Source: an uncultured Croceitalea sp. (GTDB lineage Bacteria > Bacteroidota > Bacteroidia > Flavobacteriales > Flavobacteriaceae). From it: a DNA stretch of 64,000 nucleotides. The notes beneath the pieces were generated by a model. It was given only the letters and a program-made list of their open reading frames with translations. It ran no database searches and was not told the DNA's origin. The stretch is from assembly GCA_947495075.1 (NCBI GenBank), contig CANLXH010000002.1, positions 930,001-994,000 of the forward strand, given 5' to 3'. Position numbers and translations under genes: made by a program. Shown here piece after piece: positions 8,751 to 18,125 of the stretch. Each line of letters opens with the position of its first letter. Position 1 is the stretch's first letter.

Positions 8751-10067
8751 CTAGTACCTATAATATTCTGGTTTATAAGGCCCTTCGACCGTTACACCAA
8801 TATAATCGGCTTGTTCTTTTTTCAATTCTGTTAATTCTGCTCCTAAACGTGCCAAGTGAAGCTTGGCTACTTTTTCATCTAAATGCTTCGGTAACATATA
8901 AACATCGTTCTTATAATTAGAACAGTTTTTCCACAATTCTATTTGAGCGAGAGTCTGGTTTGTAAAAGAATTACTCATTACAAAACTTGGGTGACCAGTA
9001 GCACAACCTAAGTTTACCAAACGCCCTTCAGCTAAAATAATAAGGTCTTTACCATCTATGGTATATTTATCTACTTGTGGTTTTATTTCATCTTTAGTAT
9101 TTCCATAAGTTCCATTTAACCAAGCCATATCGATTTCATTATCAAAATGACCAATGTTACACACGATAGCTTTGTCTTTTAAAGCTCTAAAATGTTCTTC
9201 ACGGATAATATCTTTGTTTCCGGTTGTAGTTATAACGATATCAGCATTACCTACAACTGTCTCCAGCTTTTTTACTTCAAAACCGTCCATACAGGCTTGT
9301 AAGGCACAAATTGGATCAATTTCTGTTACAGTTACGATAGATCCAGCACCTCTAAAAGAGGCAGCGGTACCTTTACCAACATCACCATAACCCGCAACGA
9401 CGACTTTTTTACCTGCAAGCATCGTATCTGTTGCTCTACGGATGGCATCAACGGCACTTTCTTTACAACCGTATTTGTTATCAAATTTTGATTTAGTAAC
9501 AGAGTCATTTACGTTTATAGCCGGGATAGGTAAAGTACCATTCTTTACTCTTTCGTAAAGCCTGTGTACGCCTGTAGTAGTTTCTTCAGAAAGACCTTTA
9601 ATATTGGCAGCAAGCTCTGGATATCTGTCTAAAACCATATTAGTTAAATCTCCACCATCATCTAAAATCATATTTAAGGGCTGTCTATCTTCACCAAAAA
9701 ACAAGGTTTGCTCAATACACCAGTCAAACTCTTCCTCATTCATCCCCTTCCATGCATATACTGGAACACCAGTTGCAGCAATAGCAGCTGCCGCTTGATC
9801 TTGAGTAGAAAATATATTACAAGAACTCCAAGTAACATCAGCACCTAAAGCAATTAAAGTTTCAATTAAGACTGCTGTTTGTATGGTCATATGCAAACAA
9901 CCTGCGATTCTAGCACCTTTTAATGGCTGCTCATTTTTATATTCTTCACGCAGTGCCATTAAGCCCGGCATTTCAGCCTCGGCAAGCTCAATTTCTTTTC
10001 TTCCCCAATCTGCAAGAGATATATCCTTTACTTTAAAAGGTACATATGGAATTGTTTTTGTGCTCAT
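8751..10067 (-). CDS. ahcY: Adenosylhomocysteinase
   Basis: A 438-aa enzyme that hydrolyses S-adenosylhomocysteine to adenosine and homocysteine in the activated-methyl cycle. The NAD-binding motif [17 protein letters not shown] starts near residue 225, the substrate-binding DDGGDLT is present, and the C-terminus ends in YKPEYYRY, the usual NAD-contacting tail. Length is standard. Monocistronic, with its own promoter at 10104-10111 and terminator at 8705-8731. Confidence 0.98.
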   Translation of the reverse strand: MSTKTIPYVPFKVKDISLADWGRKEIELAEAEMPGLMALREEYKNEQPLKGARIAGCLHMTIQTAVLIETLIALGADVTWSSCNIFSTQDQAAAAIAATGVPVYAWKGMNEEEFDWCIEQTLFFGEDRQPLNMILDDGGDLTNMVLDRYPELAANIKGLSEETTTGVHRLYERVKNGTLPIPAINVNDSVTKSKFDNKYGCKESAVDAIRRATDTMLAGKKVVVAGYGDVGKGTAASFRGAGSIVTVTEIDPICALQACMDGFEVKKLETVVGNADIVITTTGNKDIIREEHFRALKDKAIVCNIGHFDNEIDMAWLNGTYGNTKDEIKPQVDKYTIDGKDLIILAEGRLVNLGCATGHPSFVMSNSFTNQTLAQIELWKNCSNYKNDVYMLPKHLDEKVAKLHLARLGAELTELKKEQADYIGVTVEGPYKPEYYRY

Positions 10068-10103
10068 AATTTTTTTAATTTACTTTATAGCAATTTTAGT
10101 GTG

Positions 10104-10111
10104 CAAAGGTA
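10104..10111 (-). promoter_or_regulatory. -7 element of the ahcY promoter
   Basis: Minus-strand TACCTTTG, a full TAnnTTTG match, 37 bp upstream of the ahcY ATG. It lies only 22 bp from the start of the divergent phosphopantetheinyl-transferase gene. No clear -33 TTG was found. Confidence 0.6.
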
Positions 10112-10132
10112 CAAATTACTTAACTTTCGGCC

Positions 10133-10780
10133 GTGCCTATTTACAAAACCATAACAGTTTCTGAAGCTACCAAAGTTTACATTTGGAAGGTTACTGAATC
10201 TGAAAGAGAACTTTCCAAAAATATAGTACTTACCAACCATTGTGAGACTAGGATGCTTGGGATGAAATCTGAAATGCACCGAAGAGCATTTCTAAGTATT
10301 AGACATTTATTAAAATTAGCAAACTATGAGGATAAGGATTTGTATTATAATGAATTTGGAAAACCTCATTTAAAGGATGGAAAATATATATCTATTACAC
10401 ATTCGCATAACTTTACAGCAATAATTATTAGTTCTAGTCACCAAGCAGGTATAGATATAGAAAAACAACGAAACAAAATATTAAGAATAGCTTATAAATT
10501 CACACCCATTCAAGAATATAGTACTTTGGCAAATTCTGAAGCTATAGTTAGAAAACTTACCGTAGTTTGGGGAGCTAAAGAGTCTTTGTATAAGATTTAT
10601 GCACAACCAGGACTCAGCTTTTTAAATCATATTAATGTCAAAGACTTTTCGCTAGATGATGAAAATACGACTGCTGAAATTCTATATGAAGGAAGAAAAT
10701 CTAAATACGATGTTAGCTTTCTTGAATTAGAAGACTTTACATGTGTTTATGCGCTTCGTTTAGTTGAGGCTTTACAGTAA
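10133..10780 (+). CDS. 4'-phosphopantetheinyl transferase superfamily protein
   Basis: A 215-aa protein with both signature motifs: GIDIEKQ near residue 105 (Mg-binding acidic pair) and WGAKESLYK near residue 146. Such enzymes transfer the phosphopantetheine arm of CoA to carrier proteins. Size and layout fit the Sfp-like two-lobed group rather than the 120-aa AcpS group. The start is GTG at 10133; later Met codons would remove conserved N-terminal strands. No polyketide or peptide synthetase lies nearby, so acyl carrier protein is the likely substrate. Confidence 0.85.
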   Translation: MPIYKTITVSEATKVYIWKVTESERELSKNIVLTNHCETRMLGMKSEMHRRAFLSIRHLLKLANYEDKDLYYNEFGKPHLKDGKYISITHSHNFTAIIISSSHQAGIDIEKQRNKILRIAYKFTPIQEYSTLANSEAIVRKLTVVWGAKESLYKIYAQPGLSFLNHINVKDFSLDDENTTAEILYEGRKSKYDVSFLELEDFTCVYALRLVEALQ

Positions 10781-10811
10781 TTTTGAATTTATAATATTTG
10801 AACATAAGTAT

Positions 10812-11072
10812 ATGAATATATCTGTTGAACTTACATTCTCTCCTTTGCAAGACGATTTTGAAAACCACATTATTAACTTTATTAAAAATTTAAGGGCTTC
10901 AGGGCTTACTATTCTAGAAAACCCATTAAGTACTCAAGTATTTGGAGAATATGTTAAAGTTATGCAGGTGCTAAATATGGAGATTGAAACAGCATTTGAA
11001 TTAATGGATAAAGGATTATTATTCATGAAAATTGTAAAATCTGATAGAAGCAACTATGAGCCACATTTTTGA
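10812..11072 (+). CDS. Thiamine-binding (YkoF/MTH1187-like) small protein
   Basis: An 86-aa protein beginning MNISVELTFSPLQDDFE, with a ferredoxin-like beta-alpha-beta pattern and the phrase LENPLSTQVFGEY. This resembles the small thiamine-binding protein family (PF01910), represented by MTH1187 and by YkoF of the Bacillus thiamine-precursor transporter. Start placed at ATG 10812. It overlaps the transporter gene downstream by 17 bp, pointing to one operon. The thiamine assignment rests on recalled similarity. Confidence 0.65.
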   Translation: MNISVELTFSPLQDDFENHIINFIKNLRASGLTILENPLSTQVFGEYVKVMQVLNMEIETAFELMDKGLLFMKIVKSDRSNYEPHF

Positions 11073-11694
11073 TTGGCTTTTTGCCCAATATCAAGATATT
11101 CCAACCTACTTAGTTGTTCTCGAAATGATAGGGGTAATTTTTACCATACTCAGTGTTTGGTATTCTAAAAGGGAAAATATCCTAGTATACCCTACGGGTT
11201 TAGTTGCAACAGGGATTTATGTATATATTCTTTTGGAGTTTTCGCTTTTAGGAGACATGCTTATTAATGCCTATTATTTTGTAATGAGTTTAATAGGTTG
11301 GTATCTATGGACACGTAAAGTAGATGAAACTCATTTTATACCAATAACCAAAACAACTTTAAAAGAAAAGCAATGGTCAGCTTTATTCTTTATTAGTGCA
11401 ATTATTTTCGTCTTTTTGGTTTATTATGCATTTGATAAGTACAATACCTGGACAGCTTATGTGGATACTATAACAACTGCTATCTTTTTTGTTGGCATGT
11501 GGTTAATGGCTAAAAAGAAGTTAGAAAATTGGATATATTGGATAATAGGAGATATTATAACCGTGCCTTTATATTGGTATAAAGGTCTTATTTTTAGTTC
11601 TATCCTTTTTGCAGTTTTAACGATTATTGCCATCTATGGCTATAAAGCATGGAAGAAAAACTTAAACAAGAGCCCTCAGACATTATTAAGATAG
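11056..11694 (+). CDS. PnuC/PnuT-family vitamin transporter
   Basis: A 212-aa inner-membrane protein with seven predicted helices. It keeps PnuC signatures: SLIGWYLWTRK in the middle and GDIITVPLYWYKGL near the end. PnuC proteins import nicotinamide riboside; PnuT relatives in Bacteroidota import thiamine. The gene sits between a thiamine-binding-like protein and a NadR-like kinase, so both readings are open. It overlaps both neighbours. Confidence 0.85.
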   Translation: MSHIFDWLFAQYQDIPTYLVVLEMIGVIFTILSVWYSKRENILVYPTGLVATGIYVYILLEFSLLGDMLINAYYFVMSLIGWYLWTRKVDETHFIPITKTTLKEKQWSALFFISAIIFVFLVYYAFDKYNTWTAYVDTITTAIFFVGMWLMAKKKLENWIYWIIGDIITVPLYWYKGLIFSSILFAVLTIIAIYGYKAWKKNLNKSPQTLLR

Positions 11695-12212
11695 TGCTTT
11701 TTGGTCCAGAATCTACTGGAAAAACTACCCTCTCTGAGCAATTAGCAAGACATTACAATACGGTTTGGGTACCAGAATATGCTAGGGAGTATTTGCAGGA
11801 AAAATGGAATAACGAGAGAAAAACCTGCGAGCCAAAAGATTTGTTACCCATAGCGGTAGGACAAATGAACTTGGAAAACGAACTGACTTCAAAAGCTACC
11901 GATGTTCTGATTTGTGATACAGATCTTTTAGAGACTAAAGTATATTCAGAGGCATATTATATTGGAAATTGTGACCCTATTTTGGAAAAATATGCTTTAG
12001 AAAACACCTATAACCTTTATTTCTTGACCTATATAGACATTCCTTGGGAAGCTGATGACCTTAGGGATAAACCTAATGAAAGGGAACAAATGTTTTCTTA
12101 TTTCAAGCAAACCTTGGAAAAATACGGGCGTAAATTCGTAATATTAAAAGGAGATAAAAGAACTCGCCTTAAAACTGCGGTTGAACACATTGATAATTTA
12201 TTGCAAAGCTGA
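11649..12212 (+). CDS. NadR-like AAA ATPase / vitamin kinase
   Basis: A 187-aa P-loop protein with Walker A GPESTGKTT at residues 19-27 and VWVPEYAREYLQEKW, features of the ribosylnicotinamide-kinase domain of NadR (AAA_28). The nucleotidyltransferase part of NadR is missing. It probably phosphorylates the vitamin brought in by the PnuC-like transporter, trapping it in the cell. Start at ATG 11649 overlaps the transporter gene by 46 bp. Substrate (nicotinamide riboside or thiamine) not decidable from sequence. Confidence 0.8.
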   Translation: MEEKLKQEPSDIIKIVLFGPESTGKTTLSEQLARHYNTVWVPEYAREYLQEKWNNERKTCEPKDLLPIAVGQMNLENELTSKATDVLICDTDLLETKVYSEAYYIGNCDPILEKYALENTYNLYFLTYIDIPWEADDLRDKPNEREQMFSYFKQTLEKYGRKFVILKGDKRTRLKTAVEHIDNLLQS

Positions 12213-13744
12213 TGGAATTTACTGAAAAAGATATTCAACAATTTGAAAGTAAAGGAATTTCAAAAGAAAAAGTACTAAGTCAAGTAGAAACCTTTAAACA
12301 AGGTATTCCTTATGTGAACCTTGATAAAGCAGCAGTTGTTGAGGAAGGTATTTTAAAGTTTTCTAAAGATGAGGAAGAAGATTTAATATCAAATTTTGAG
12401 CAAGAACGTAAGAACCTATCACTTTTAAAATTTGTTCCTGCTTCTGGTGCTGCGTCAAGAATGTTTAAGGCAATGTTTAATTTTATAGAATCTTATGACC
12501 CCAGAAACGAGAATTTATCAGAATATATTACAAGAACGGGAGATAAAGCGGTAAAACAGTTTGTTGACGGTATAGAAAACCTTCCGTTTTATAGCTTAAT
12601 ATTCAGAAGAGTTTCTGAAAAAGTAAAATCTAAAGATGAACTAGTGTATCACTTTGTAAAAGAAATGCTGGAGGAAGATGGTCTTAATTATGGTTCTTAC
12701 CCAAAGGGATTACTCCCATTTCACAAATACAAAACAAACTCAGCAACACCTTTTGAAGAGCATTTGAATGAGGCAGCCTTATATGCGAAAACAAAAGGTA
12801 ATGCAAACCTACATTTTACCATTTCAGAACAGCATGATGCTATGTTTAAGAAAGAATATGAAAATGTGGGACCAAATGTTTCTGAAAGAACAAATACTAA
12901 CTTTAATGTTTCCTATTCAAATCAAAAACCATCTACAGATACTTTAGCTGTGGACATGAATAATGAACCTTTTAGAAATGCTGATGGCTCTATTTTATTT
13001 AGACCAGGGGGGCACGGCGCACTCATAGAAAATTTAAATGATCAAGATGCAGATATTATTTTTATTAAAAATATAGATAATGTTGTTATTGCTTCAAATT
13101 TAAAAGCAGTGTCAGATAGTAAAAAGGTTTTAGCAGGACTACTTCTAAAAAAGCAAAAAAAGGCTTTTGAGTATGCAGCGATACTAGATTCTGGCGCTTT
13201 TTCTGAAAAACTAGAGGTTATTGTCAAATTTCTCAAAAAAGAACTAAACATTCGTTTTGCTAAAGATTTTGATGCTAAAACTGACAAAGAAAAAACCGCC
13301 GATTTAAAAAGTAAAATTAATAGACCTATTAGAATATGTGGAATGGTAAAAAACGAAGGTGAACCAGGAGGAGGTCCATTCTGGGTTAAAGATAGTGAAG
13401 GTAATATATCACTACAGATTATAGAATCTGCGCAAATAAATATGGATGATACAAACCAAGTATCCATTTTGCAAAATTCAACACATTTTAACCCCGTCGA
13501 TTTAGTTTGTGGTATTCGTAATTATAAAGGTGAAAAATATAATCTTTTAGACTTTGTTGATACTAAACAAGGTTTTATAACCGGAAAAACTAAAGAGGGG
13601 AAAGAATTAAAAGCACTAGAATTACCTGGATTATGGAATGGTGCTATGGCATATTGGAATACTATTTTTGTAGAAGTTCCCTTAATTACCTTTAATCCAG
13701 TTAAAACAGTAAACGATTTACTAAAGCCTAGTCATCAAGTATAA
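12212..13744 (+). CDS. DUF4301 protein
   Basis: A 510-aa cytosolic protein matching the Bacteroidota DUF4301 family: KFVPASGAASRMFKAMFNF near residue 70, KGLLPFHKYKTNSATPFEEH in the middle and FRPGGHGALIENLN. The GA-rich 'PASGAASRM' segment and 'RPGGHGAL' recall nucleotide-sugar pyrophosphorylase-like folds, but no activity is known. It starts in the TGATG overlap with the kinase gene, so it is translationally coupled to the vitamin operon and is its last gene. Confidence 0.75.
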   Translation: MEFTEKDIQQFESKGISKEKVLSQVETFKQGIPYVNLDKAAVVEEGILKFSKDEEEDLISNFEQERKNLSLLKFVPASGAASRMFKAMFNFIESYDPRNENLSEYITRTGDKAVKQFVDGIENLPFYSLIFRRVSEKVKSKDELVYHFVKEMLEEDGLNYGSYPKGLLPFHKYKTNSATPFEEHLNEAALYAKTKGNANLHFTISEQHDAMFKKEYENVGPNVSERTNTNFNVSYSNQKPSTDTLAVDMNNEPFRNADGSILFRPGGHGALIENLNDQDADIIFIKNIDNVVIASNLKAVSDSKKVLAGLLLKKQKKAFEYAAILDSGAFSEKLEVIVKFLKKELNIRFAKDFDAKTDKEKTADLKSKINRPIRICGMVKNEGEPGGGPFWVKDSEGNISLQIIESAQINMDDTNQVSILQNSTHFNPVDLVCGIRNYKGEKYNLLDFVDTKQGFITGKTKEGKELKALELPGLWNGAMAYWNTIFVEVPLITFNPVKTVNDLLKPSHQV

Positions 13745-13751
13745 GCTTAAT

Positions 13752-13808
13752 AGTGTGTAAAAAGTATACACTTTCAGAAAAAGAATTCACAGTTTTACAC
13801 ATACTTTT
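13752..13808 (+). promoter_or_regulatory. Dyads upstream of a sigma-54-like promoter (possible activator sites)
   Basis: AGTGTGTA (13752-13759) and TATACACT (13765-13772) form a near-perfect inverted repeat with a 5-nt spacer. The core AAAAGTAT within it recurs in inverse orientation at about 13795-13808. The two sites lie roughly 70-125 bp before the sigma-54-like -24 box, the usual position for enhancer-binding proteins. Role inferred. Confidence 0.45.
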
Positions 13809-13877
13809 CTTTATAGAAAGACAGTTAATTATCTCACTTTCAATTAATTAAAAATATTTTAAAGTTATTTATTGGAA

Positions 13878-13893
13878 TGGCATTGTTTTTCCT
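13878..13893 (+). promoter_or_regulatory. Candidate sigma-54 promoter
   Basis: TGGCAT, then 5 nt, then TTCCT resembles the consensus TGGCAC-N5-TTGCT, with one mismatch in each box and exact spacing. It is 42 bp before the start of the small secreted-protein gene at 13936, and a sigma-54 activator gene follows directly. Confidence 0.5.
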
Positions 13894-13935
13894 CTAAGTA
13901 AGGAGAACACATGTTTAATTTAAAATATTTAGAAA

Positions 13936-14235
13936 ATGAAAAAGTTATTTTTTGCAAGCGTATTAGCATTAGGAAGTTTAACAGCAGTTGCCGCTACAAC
14001 TACAATGATTCAAGATGATATCAAAGTAGAAGTAAACACAAGTGAATTTAAAGAGATTTCTGCTTCTGATTTACCTGAGGCTGTGGTTAAAGCTTTGGAA
14101 ACTGATTTTGCTGGTGCTACCATAAATAAGGCCTATGTAAACGAAGAGAACCAGTATAAGCTTGAAGTTACTGGGCAAGATGGAACAGATGGAACTTTGT
14201 ATGCTGATGCCGAAGGAAATTGGTTAGAAATGTAG
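13936..14235 (+). CDS. Small secreted PepSY-like protein (paralog 1)
   Basis: A 99-aa protein with a signal peptide (MKKLFFASVLALGSLTAVAA). The mature part reads 'EISASDLPEAVVKALETDF' followed by 'INKAYVNEENQYKLEV' and ends 'LYADAEGNWLEM'. This helix-then-strands layout is that of the short PepSY-like / DUF2874-like periplasmic proteins. A paralog with the same layout is at 18718-19017, on the far side of the two-component genes. Likely a periplasmic protein controlled by that system. Function unknown. Confidence 0.8.
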   Translation: MKKLFFASVLALGSLTAVAATTTMIQDDIKVEVNTSEFKEISASDLPEAVVKALETDFAGATINKAYVNEENQYKLEVTGQDGTDGTLYADAEGNWLEM

Positions 14236-14272
14236 ACGATTTTTTGGTTTGATTATATCGTGACTAAGTTTT

Positions 14273-14299
14273 AGGGGTGTATTTTACACCCCTTTTTTT
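14273..14299 (+). terminator. Terminator after small secreted-protein gene
   Basis: AGGGGTGTA pairs perfectly with TACACCCCT around a TTT loop, followed by a T-run. It separates the small gene from the response-regulator gene, so the two are not a simple operon. Confidence 0.85.
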
Positions 14300-14362
14300 A
14301 TGAAAATTTTACAACAAAGACACGGATAGGGTATCGTATCTTTACAAGAGTAAGATTGCCCC

Positions 14363-15718
14363 ATGCCCCAAAAAATCTTAATAGTTGAAGACGACATTTC
14401 GTTTGGTCAAATGTTGCAAAATTTCTTTCAAAAAAATGATTGGCATAGTGAAGTATGCCCAACCGCCAAAGATGCAAAAGCTAAGATAAAAGCTCATAAT
14501 TTTGATGTTGTATTATCTGACCTTAGATTGCCAGATAGTAATGGTATAGATTTATTAGCAGAGATAAAGTCTTTAAATTCAAATACCCCAGTTATTCTAA
14601 TGACTGGTTATGCAGAAGTGGGTACGGCTGTTGCTGCGATGAAAAGAGGAGCCAATGACTATATTTCAAAGCCATTTACACCAGATGAAATTTTAATGGT
14701 TGTAACCCAATGTTTACAATCACCTTTGATAAACGGGGTGACAAAAAAGAAAACAGGATTAAATACAAAATCATTAGTCATAAATAAAGAGCCCATACTT
14801 AAGGGTATTGATGAAAAATCTCAAAAACTCCAAGAATATATTCAATTAGTCGCTCCAACTAATATGTCTGTGTTAATTACTGGAGAAAGTGGTACAGGGA
14901 AGGAAGTAACGGCTAAAGCAATACATGAAAATAGTAATCGGAATAACAAAAACTTTATAGCGGTAGACTGTGGAGCAATCCCAAAAGAGTTGGCTACAAG
15001 TGAGTTTTTTGGGCACCTTAAAGGAAGTTTTACAGGTGCTATACAAGATAAAATTGGTCATTTTGAAGCTGCAAATGGAGGCACTTTATTTTTAGATGAA
15101 ATTGGAAATCTTAGTTACGAAAACCAAATTCAATTATTAAGAGCAATTCAAGAAAGAAAAATTAAAAGAGTTGGTAGTACAGAAGAAGTTGCAATTGATG
15201 TTCGGATTATAAGTGCTACTAATGAAGATTTACAAGAGGCAGTGCTTAAAAATAGTTTTAGAGAAGATTTATACCATAGATTAAATGAATTTTCAATAGA
15301 AATACCTCCGTTAAACGAGCGTTTTGAAGATTTAATGTTATTTGCAGAACATTTTTTAGAGAAAGCAAATACTGAGCTAAATAAGGATATAAAAGGTTTT
15401 TCTAAAGAAGTGGTTGGCCTTTTCCAACGCTATAACTGGCCTGGGAATTTAAGAGAATTAAAGAATGTTATTAAGCGTTCTGTTTTATTATCTACAGGAA
15501 ATTTTATTGAACTAGCTGCATTACCAAAAGAGGTTGTTGAGCAGAATGACAATGCAGATAATACTACAAATGTGTTCTCCAAGTCGAATTACGAAAAGGA
15601 ACGCATACTAAAAGCTTTAAAACAAACTAATTTTAATAAATCTAAAGCTGCAGAATTACTTCAGATTACTAGAAAAACACTTTACAATAAGATTAATCAT
15701 TACAACTTAAATTTGTAG
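14363..15718 (+). CDS. Sigma-54-dependent response regulator (NtrC family)
   Basis: A 451-aa protein with three domains. The receiver domain (1-120) has phospho-acceptor Asp53 in VVLSDLRLP and Lys103 in SKPF. The AAA+ domain (about 140-375) has Walker A GESGTGKE at 174-181, the sigma-54 contact loop GSFTGA at 221-226 and Walker B LFLDE at 242-246. The C-terminal Fis-type helix-turn-helix is NFNKSKAAELLQITRKTLYNKI. The protein should drive transcription by RNA polymerase with sigma-54. Its 3' end overlaps the convergent hybrid kinase by 26 bp, making that kinase the likely partner. Targets probably include the gene at 13936. Confidence 0.95.
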   Translation: MPQKILIVEDDISFGQMLQNFFQKNDWHSEVCPTAKDAKAKIKAHNFDVVLSDLRLPDSNGIDLLAEIKSLNSNTPVILMTGYAEVGTAVAAMKRGANDYISKPFTPDEILMVVTQCLQSPLINGVTKKKTGLNTKSLVINKEPILKGIDEKSQKLQEYIQLVAPTNMSVLITGESGTGKEVTAKAIHENSNRNNKNFIAVDCGAIPKELATSEFFGHLKGSFTGAIQDKIGHFEAANGGTLFLDEIGNLSYENQIQLLRAIQERKIKRVGSTEEVAIDVRIISATNEDLQEAVLKNSFREDLYHRLNEFSIEIPPLNERFEDLMLFAEHFLEKANTELNKDIKGFSKEVVGLFQRYNWPGNLRELKNVIKRSVLLSTGNFIELAALPKEVVEQNDNADNTTNVFSKSNYEKERILKALKQTNFNKSKAAELLQITRKTLYNKINHYNLNL

Positions 15719-18125
15719 TAATATAATTTTCTAGGTCTAGTGATAGTTCTTTCACATGTTTTTCTAGGGTTGCCAATCTCTCTTTTATAGCCTTATTTGA
15801 TATCGAAGTAATGGTTTCTAGTTTTTCTAAATATGGTATGGCATTATGTACCTTTAATTGTCGAAACATAGGTAGCATTCTATGTGCAATCTCATTAACT
15901 TCTTTTATTTTTTTGGACTTAACTGCACGATTGAGCTTCACCATATTTTCCTTTGTTTCTTGTATAAATGTCTCTAATATTTTAGTAATAGCAACAGTAT
16001 CATTTTCTAGAAAAGAAGCTATAGTTTTTATACAAAAGCTTTCTTTTTTAGCATGATTAAAACTATGAGATATAACTTTTTTAGCATTTTCAACATCAAT
16101 AATAGCTGCGATTTCTTCTAAGAATTTTTGTTTTGAAAAAGGCTTTTGTAGAATTGCAGAGAAACCATTAGAATAATATTCACTCTTATCAATATTAGTT
16201 TGTCCTGTCATCGCAATAATTGGTTGTTTATTGTAATGTGCATAGTTGCTTAATTTTAATTTTTTTAGGACTTTAAACCCATCTATGATTGGCATTTGAA
16301 TGTCTGTTAGTACAATATTATACGTAATGTTTTCATTCTTTTTTATTGTATTAAAATTTGAGAAAGTGTGAGCCTTAATTTCAGCAGTTTTGCACATTTC
16401 TCCAATTAATCCAAGTAATGGGATATCATCATCAATTATTAAAAGAGATATAGATGATAAATTTGTTGTTCCTAATTCTGTACTTTTCTGTTCCGGAATA
16501 AATTCTAAAGGAAGGTGTAGTGTAAAGACACTTCCAATACCTTCTTTACTCTTTAACTTAATATCTCCTTTAAGAAGATTACTTAACTTTTTTGAAATAG
16601 TTAACCCAAGGCCATAACCACCATATTTTTTTCCAGTATTTTTCTCTGCTTGTAGGAATTCTTTAAAAACTAATTCTTGTTTTTCTTTTCTAATCCCTAT
16701 TCCAGTATCTCTAACAGAAATACTAAGCTTGTTTTCCCTCTCTGGATTTGCATCTATGGTGATAGAACCTTCCTCAGTAAACTTAAATGCATTGCCAATA
16801 AGATTAGTTAAAATTTGTTTTACTCTAAGTGAGTCTCCAATAATTGAGGTATTAAATTTTTCCGAAATATTAAAAAAAACGGAGACCTCCTTTTTATTGT
16901 ATAACTGTTTTAGATTATCAGCGATTTCGATAATTAAATAATCTAATCTAAATGGTTTCTTGCTTACTATTATTTTACCAGCTTCAATTTTGGAAAAATC
17001 TAGCAAATCGTTAACCAAGCCATCAACATAAGTAGATGCAGATTTTACATTATCTAAATAGGCTTTTTGCGTTCTATTTAAAGATGTTGTTTCTAAAAGC
17101 TCCGAATATCCTTGGATAGTGTTTAATGGGGTTTTAAGGTCATGTCCAACAGTTGCTATTAGTTGTTCCCTACTTTTTAATACAGAATCTGAAAAAGCTT
17201 TTTCAGACTCTAATCGTGTTCTATACATTTGGATTTTCCAAAAATCTTTATGAATTAAAAATGAAAATAGAGCTACAATAAAGAGGCCAATGATAGCAGA
17301 GAAACCTGCTAATCTTATACTTCTAGAAAGGACATTTTTTTTCATTTTTTCATTCTCCAATGTGTTTAATGCAATTTCCTTGTTAATACTAGATACTATG
17401 CGTTGTAATTTTAAAGAGAGTGCGAGATTTGCATTTGATAATTCTCGTTTCTTTTTATTTAAATCCTGCTTTGTTTTTTCGCTCTCAAGCTTTGCTTCTG
17501 ACAATACTACTTTAGAAGCAAATAAGACAGAATCTAGCTTTTCAGATTTTTTGTCACTTGGAATATTCTTATTTAAAAATGTTACGTAATTCTTTATTAC
17601 TTCTTGGCTTTTTTTTGGCAACTCGCTAAAATTGGAAACAAAAGACTCTGGAGTTATATGACCTACAGAAAGCTCAATCTTATTGAACTGTTTGAGAAGC
17701 GAATCTATAGAATTGCTTTTGTCGTTTTTTTGCCTTAACCTACGGAGTTCTGTAACGTTATATACTTTTTTATGTAACAATTGTTCTATACTATCCAGCA
17801 ATAGGTTTTGCGTAGTGCTTGTAGAGCTATTTTTTAAAGTATCAATTTCTGTGAAAAGTGAATCTATTTTTTGAGTGTATTTTTTAAGACTCGTCCTTGT
17901 ATTGCTCTGTTGCGCTAACGTTGAAAGATGCTCAGCAATATAGATATCAGATAAAAAGGAACTTGTTTTTAGCAACCTCTGGTCGTTCCCTTCCAATAAT
18001 TCCGATGAAGTATATTTTTTAATTTCAGAATAAATAAAAATACTAACTACAAGTCCTAATAATCCTAATACAGAGTAACTGAAAATTATTTTTGCTGTAA
18101 AGTTTTTTCTAGACTTCTCTTTCAT
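15693..18125 (-). CDS. Hybrid sensor histidine kinase with receiver and Hpt domains
   Basis: An 810-aa protein (ATG at 18125). Membrane helices lie at about 13-33 and 272-290, with a long, mostly helical periplasmic region between them and no recognised sensor fold. Then come the dimerisation/phospho-acceptor domain (His328 in VGHDLKTPLN), the ATPase domain (N-box NLIGNAFKF, DTGIGI, GYGLGL), a receiver (Asp608 in VLTDIQMP) and a C-terminal Hpt domain (His748 in EIAHRMLPMFRQL). The phosphorelay His-Asp-His-Asp could end on the convergent sigma-54 regulator. The start was chosen because upstream codons lack a signal and the TM region fits. Confidence 0.93.
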   Translation of the reverse strand: MKEKSRKNFTAKIIFSYSVLGLLGLVVSIFIYSEIKKYTSSELLEGNDQRLLKTSSFLSDIYIAEHLSTLAQQSNTRTSLKKYTQKIDSLFTEIDTLKNSSTSTTQNLLLDSIEQLLHKKVYNVTELRRLRQKNDKSNSIDSLLKQFNKIELSVGHITPESFVSNFSELPKKSQEVIKNYVTFLNKNIPSDKKSEKLDSVLFASKVVLSEAKLESEKTKQDLNKKKRELSNANLALSLKLQRIVSSINKEIALNTLENEKMKKNVLSRSIRLAGFSAIIGLFIVALFSFLIHKDFWKIQMYRTRLESEKAFSDSVLKSREQLIATVGHDLKTPLNTIQGYSELLETTSLNRTQKAYLDNVKSASTYVDGLVNDLLDFSKIEAGKIIVSKKPFRLDYLIIEIADNLKQLYNKKEVSVFFNISEKFNTSIIGDSLRVKQILTNLIGNAFKFTEEGSITIDANPERENKLSISVRDTGIGIRKEKQELVFKEFLQAEKNTGKKYGGYGLGLTISKKLSNLLKGDIKLKSKEGIGSVFTLHLPLEFIPEQKSTELGTTNLSSISLLIIDDDIPLLGLIGEMCKTAEIKAHTFSNFNTIKKNENITYNIVLTDIQMPIIDGFKVLKKLKLSNYAHYNKQPIIAMTGQTNIDKSEYYSNGFSAILQKPFSKQKFLEEIAAIIDVENAKKVISHSFNHAKKESFCIKTIASFLENDTVAITKILETFIQETKENMVKLNRAVKSKKIKEVNEIAHRMLPMFRQLKVHNAIPYLEKLETITSISNKAIKERLATLEKHVKELSLDLENYITTNLSCND

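Noticed and set aside
10764..10811. Upstream extension of the thiamine-binding-like gene
   Set aside because: Extends into the PPTase gene, and MNISVELTF at 10812 is the natural family start.
13042..13467. 141-aa minus-strand frame
   Set aside because: Antisense to DUF4301 coding sequence, no recognisable domain.
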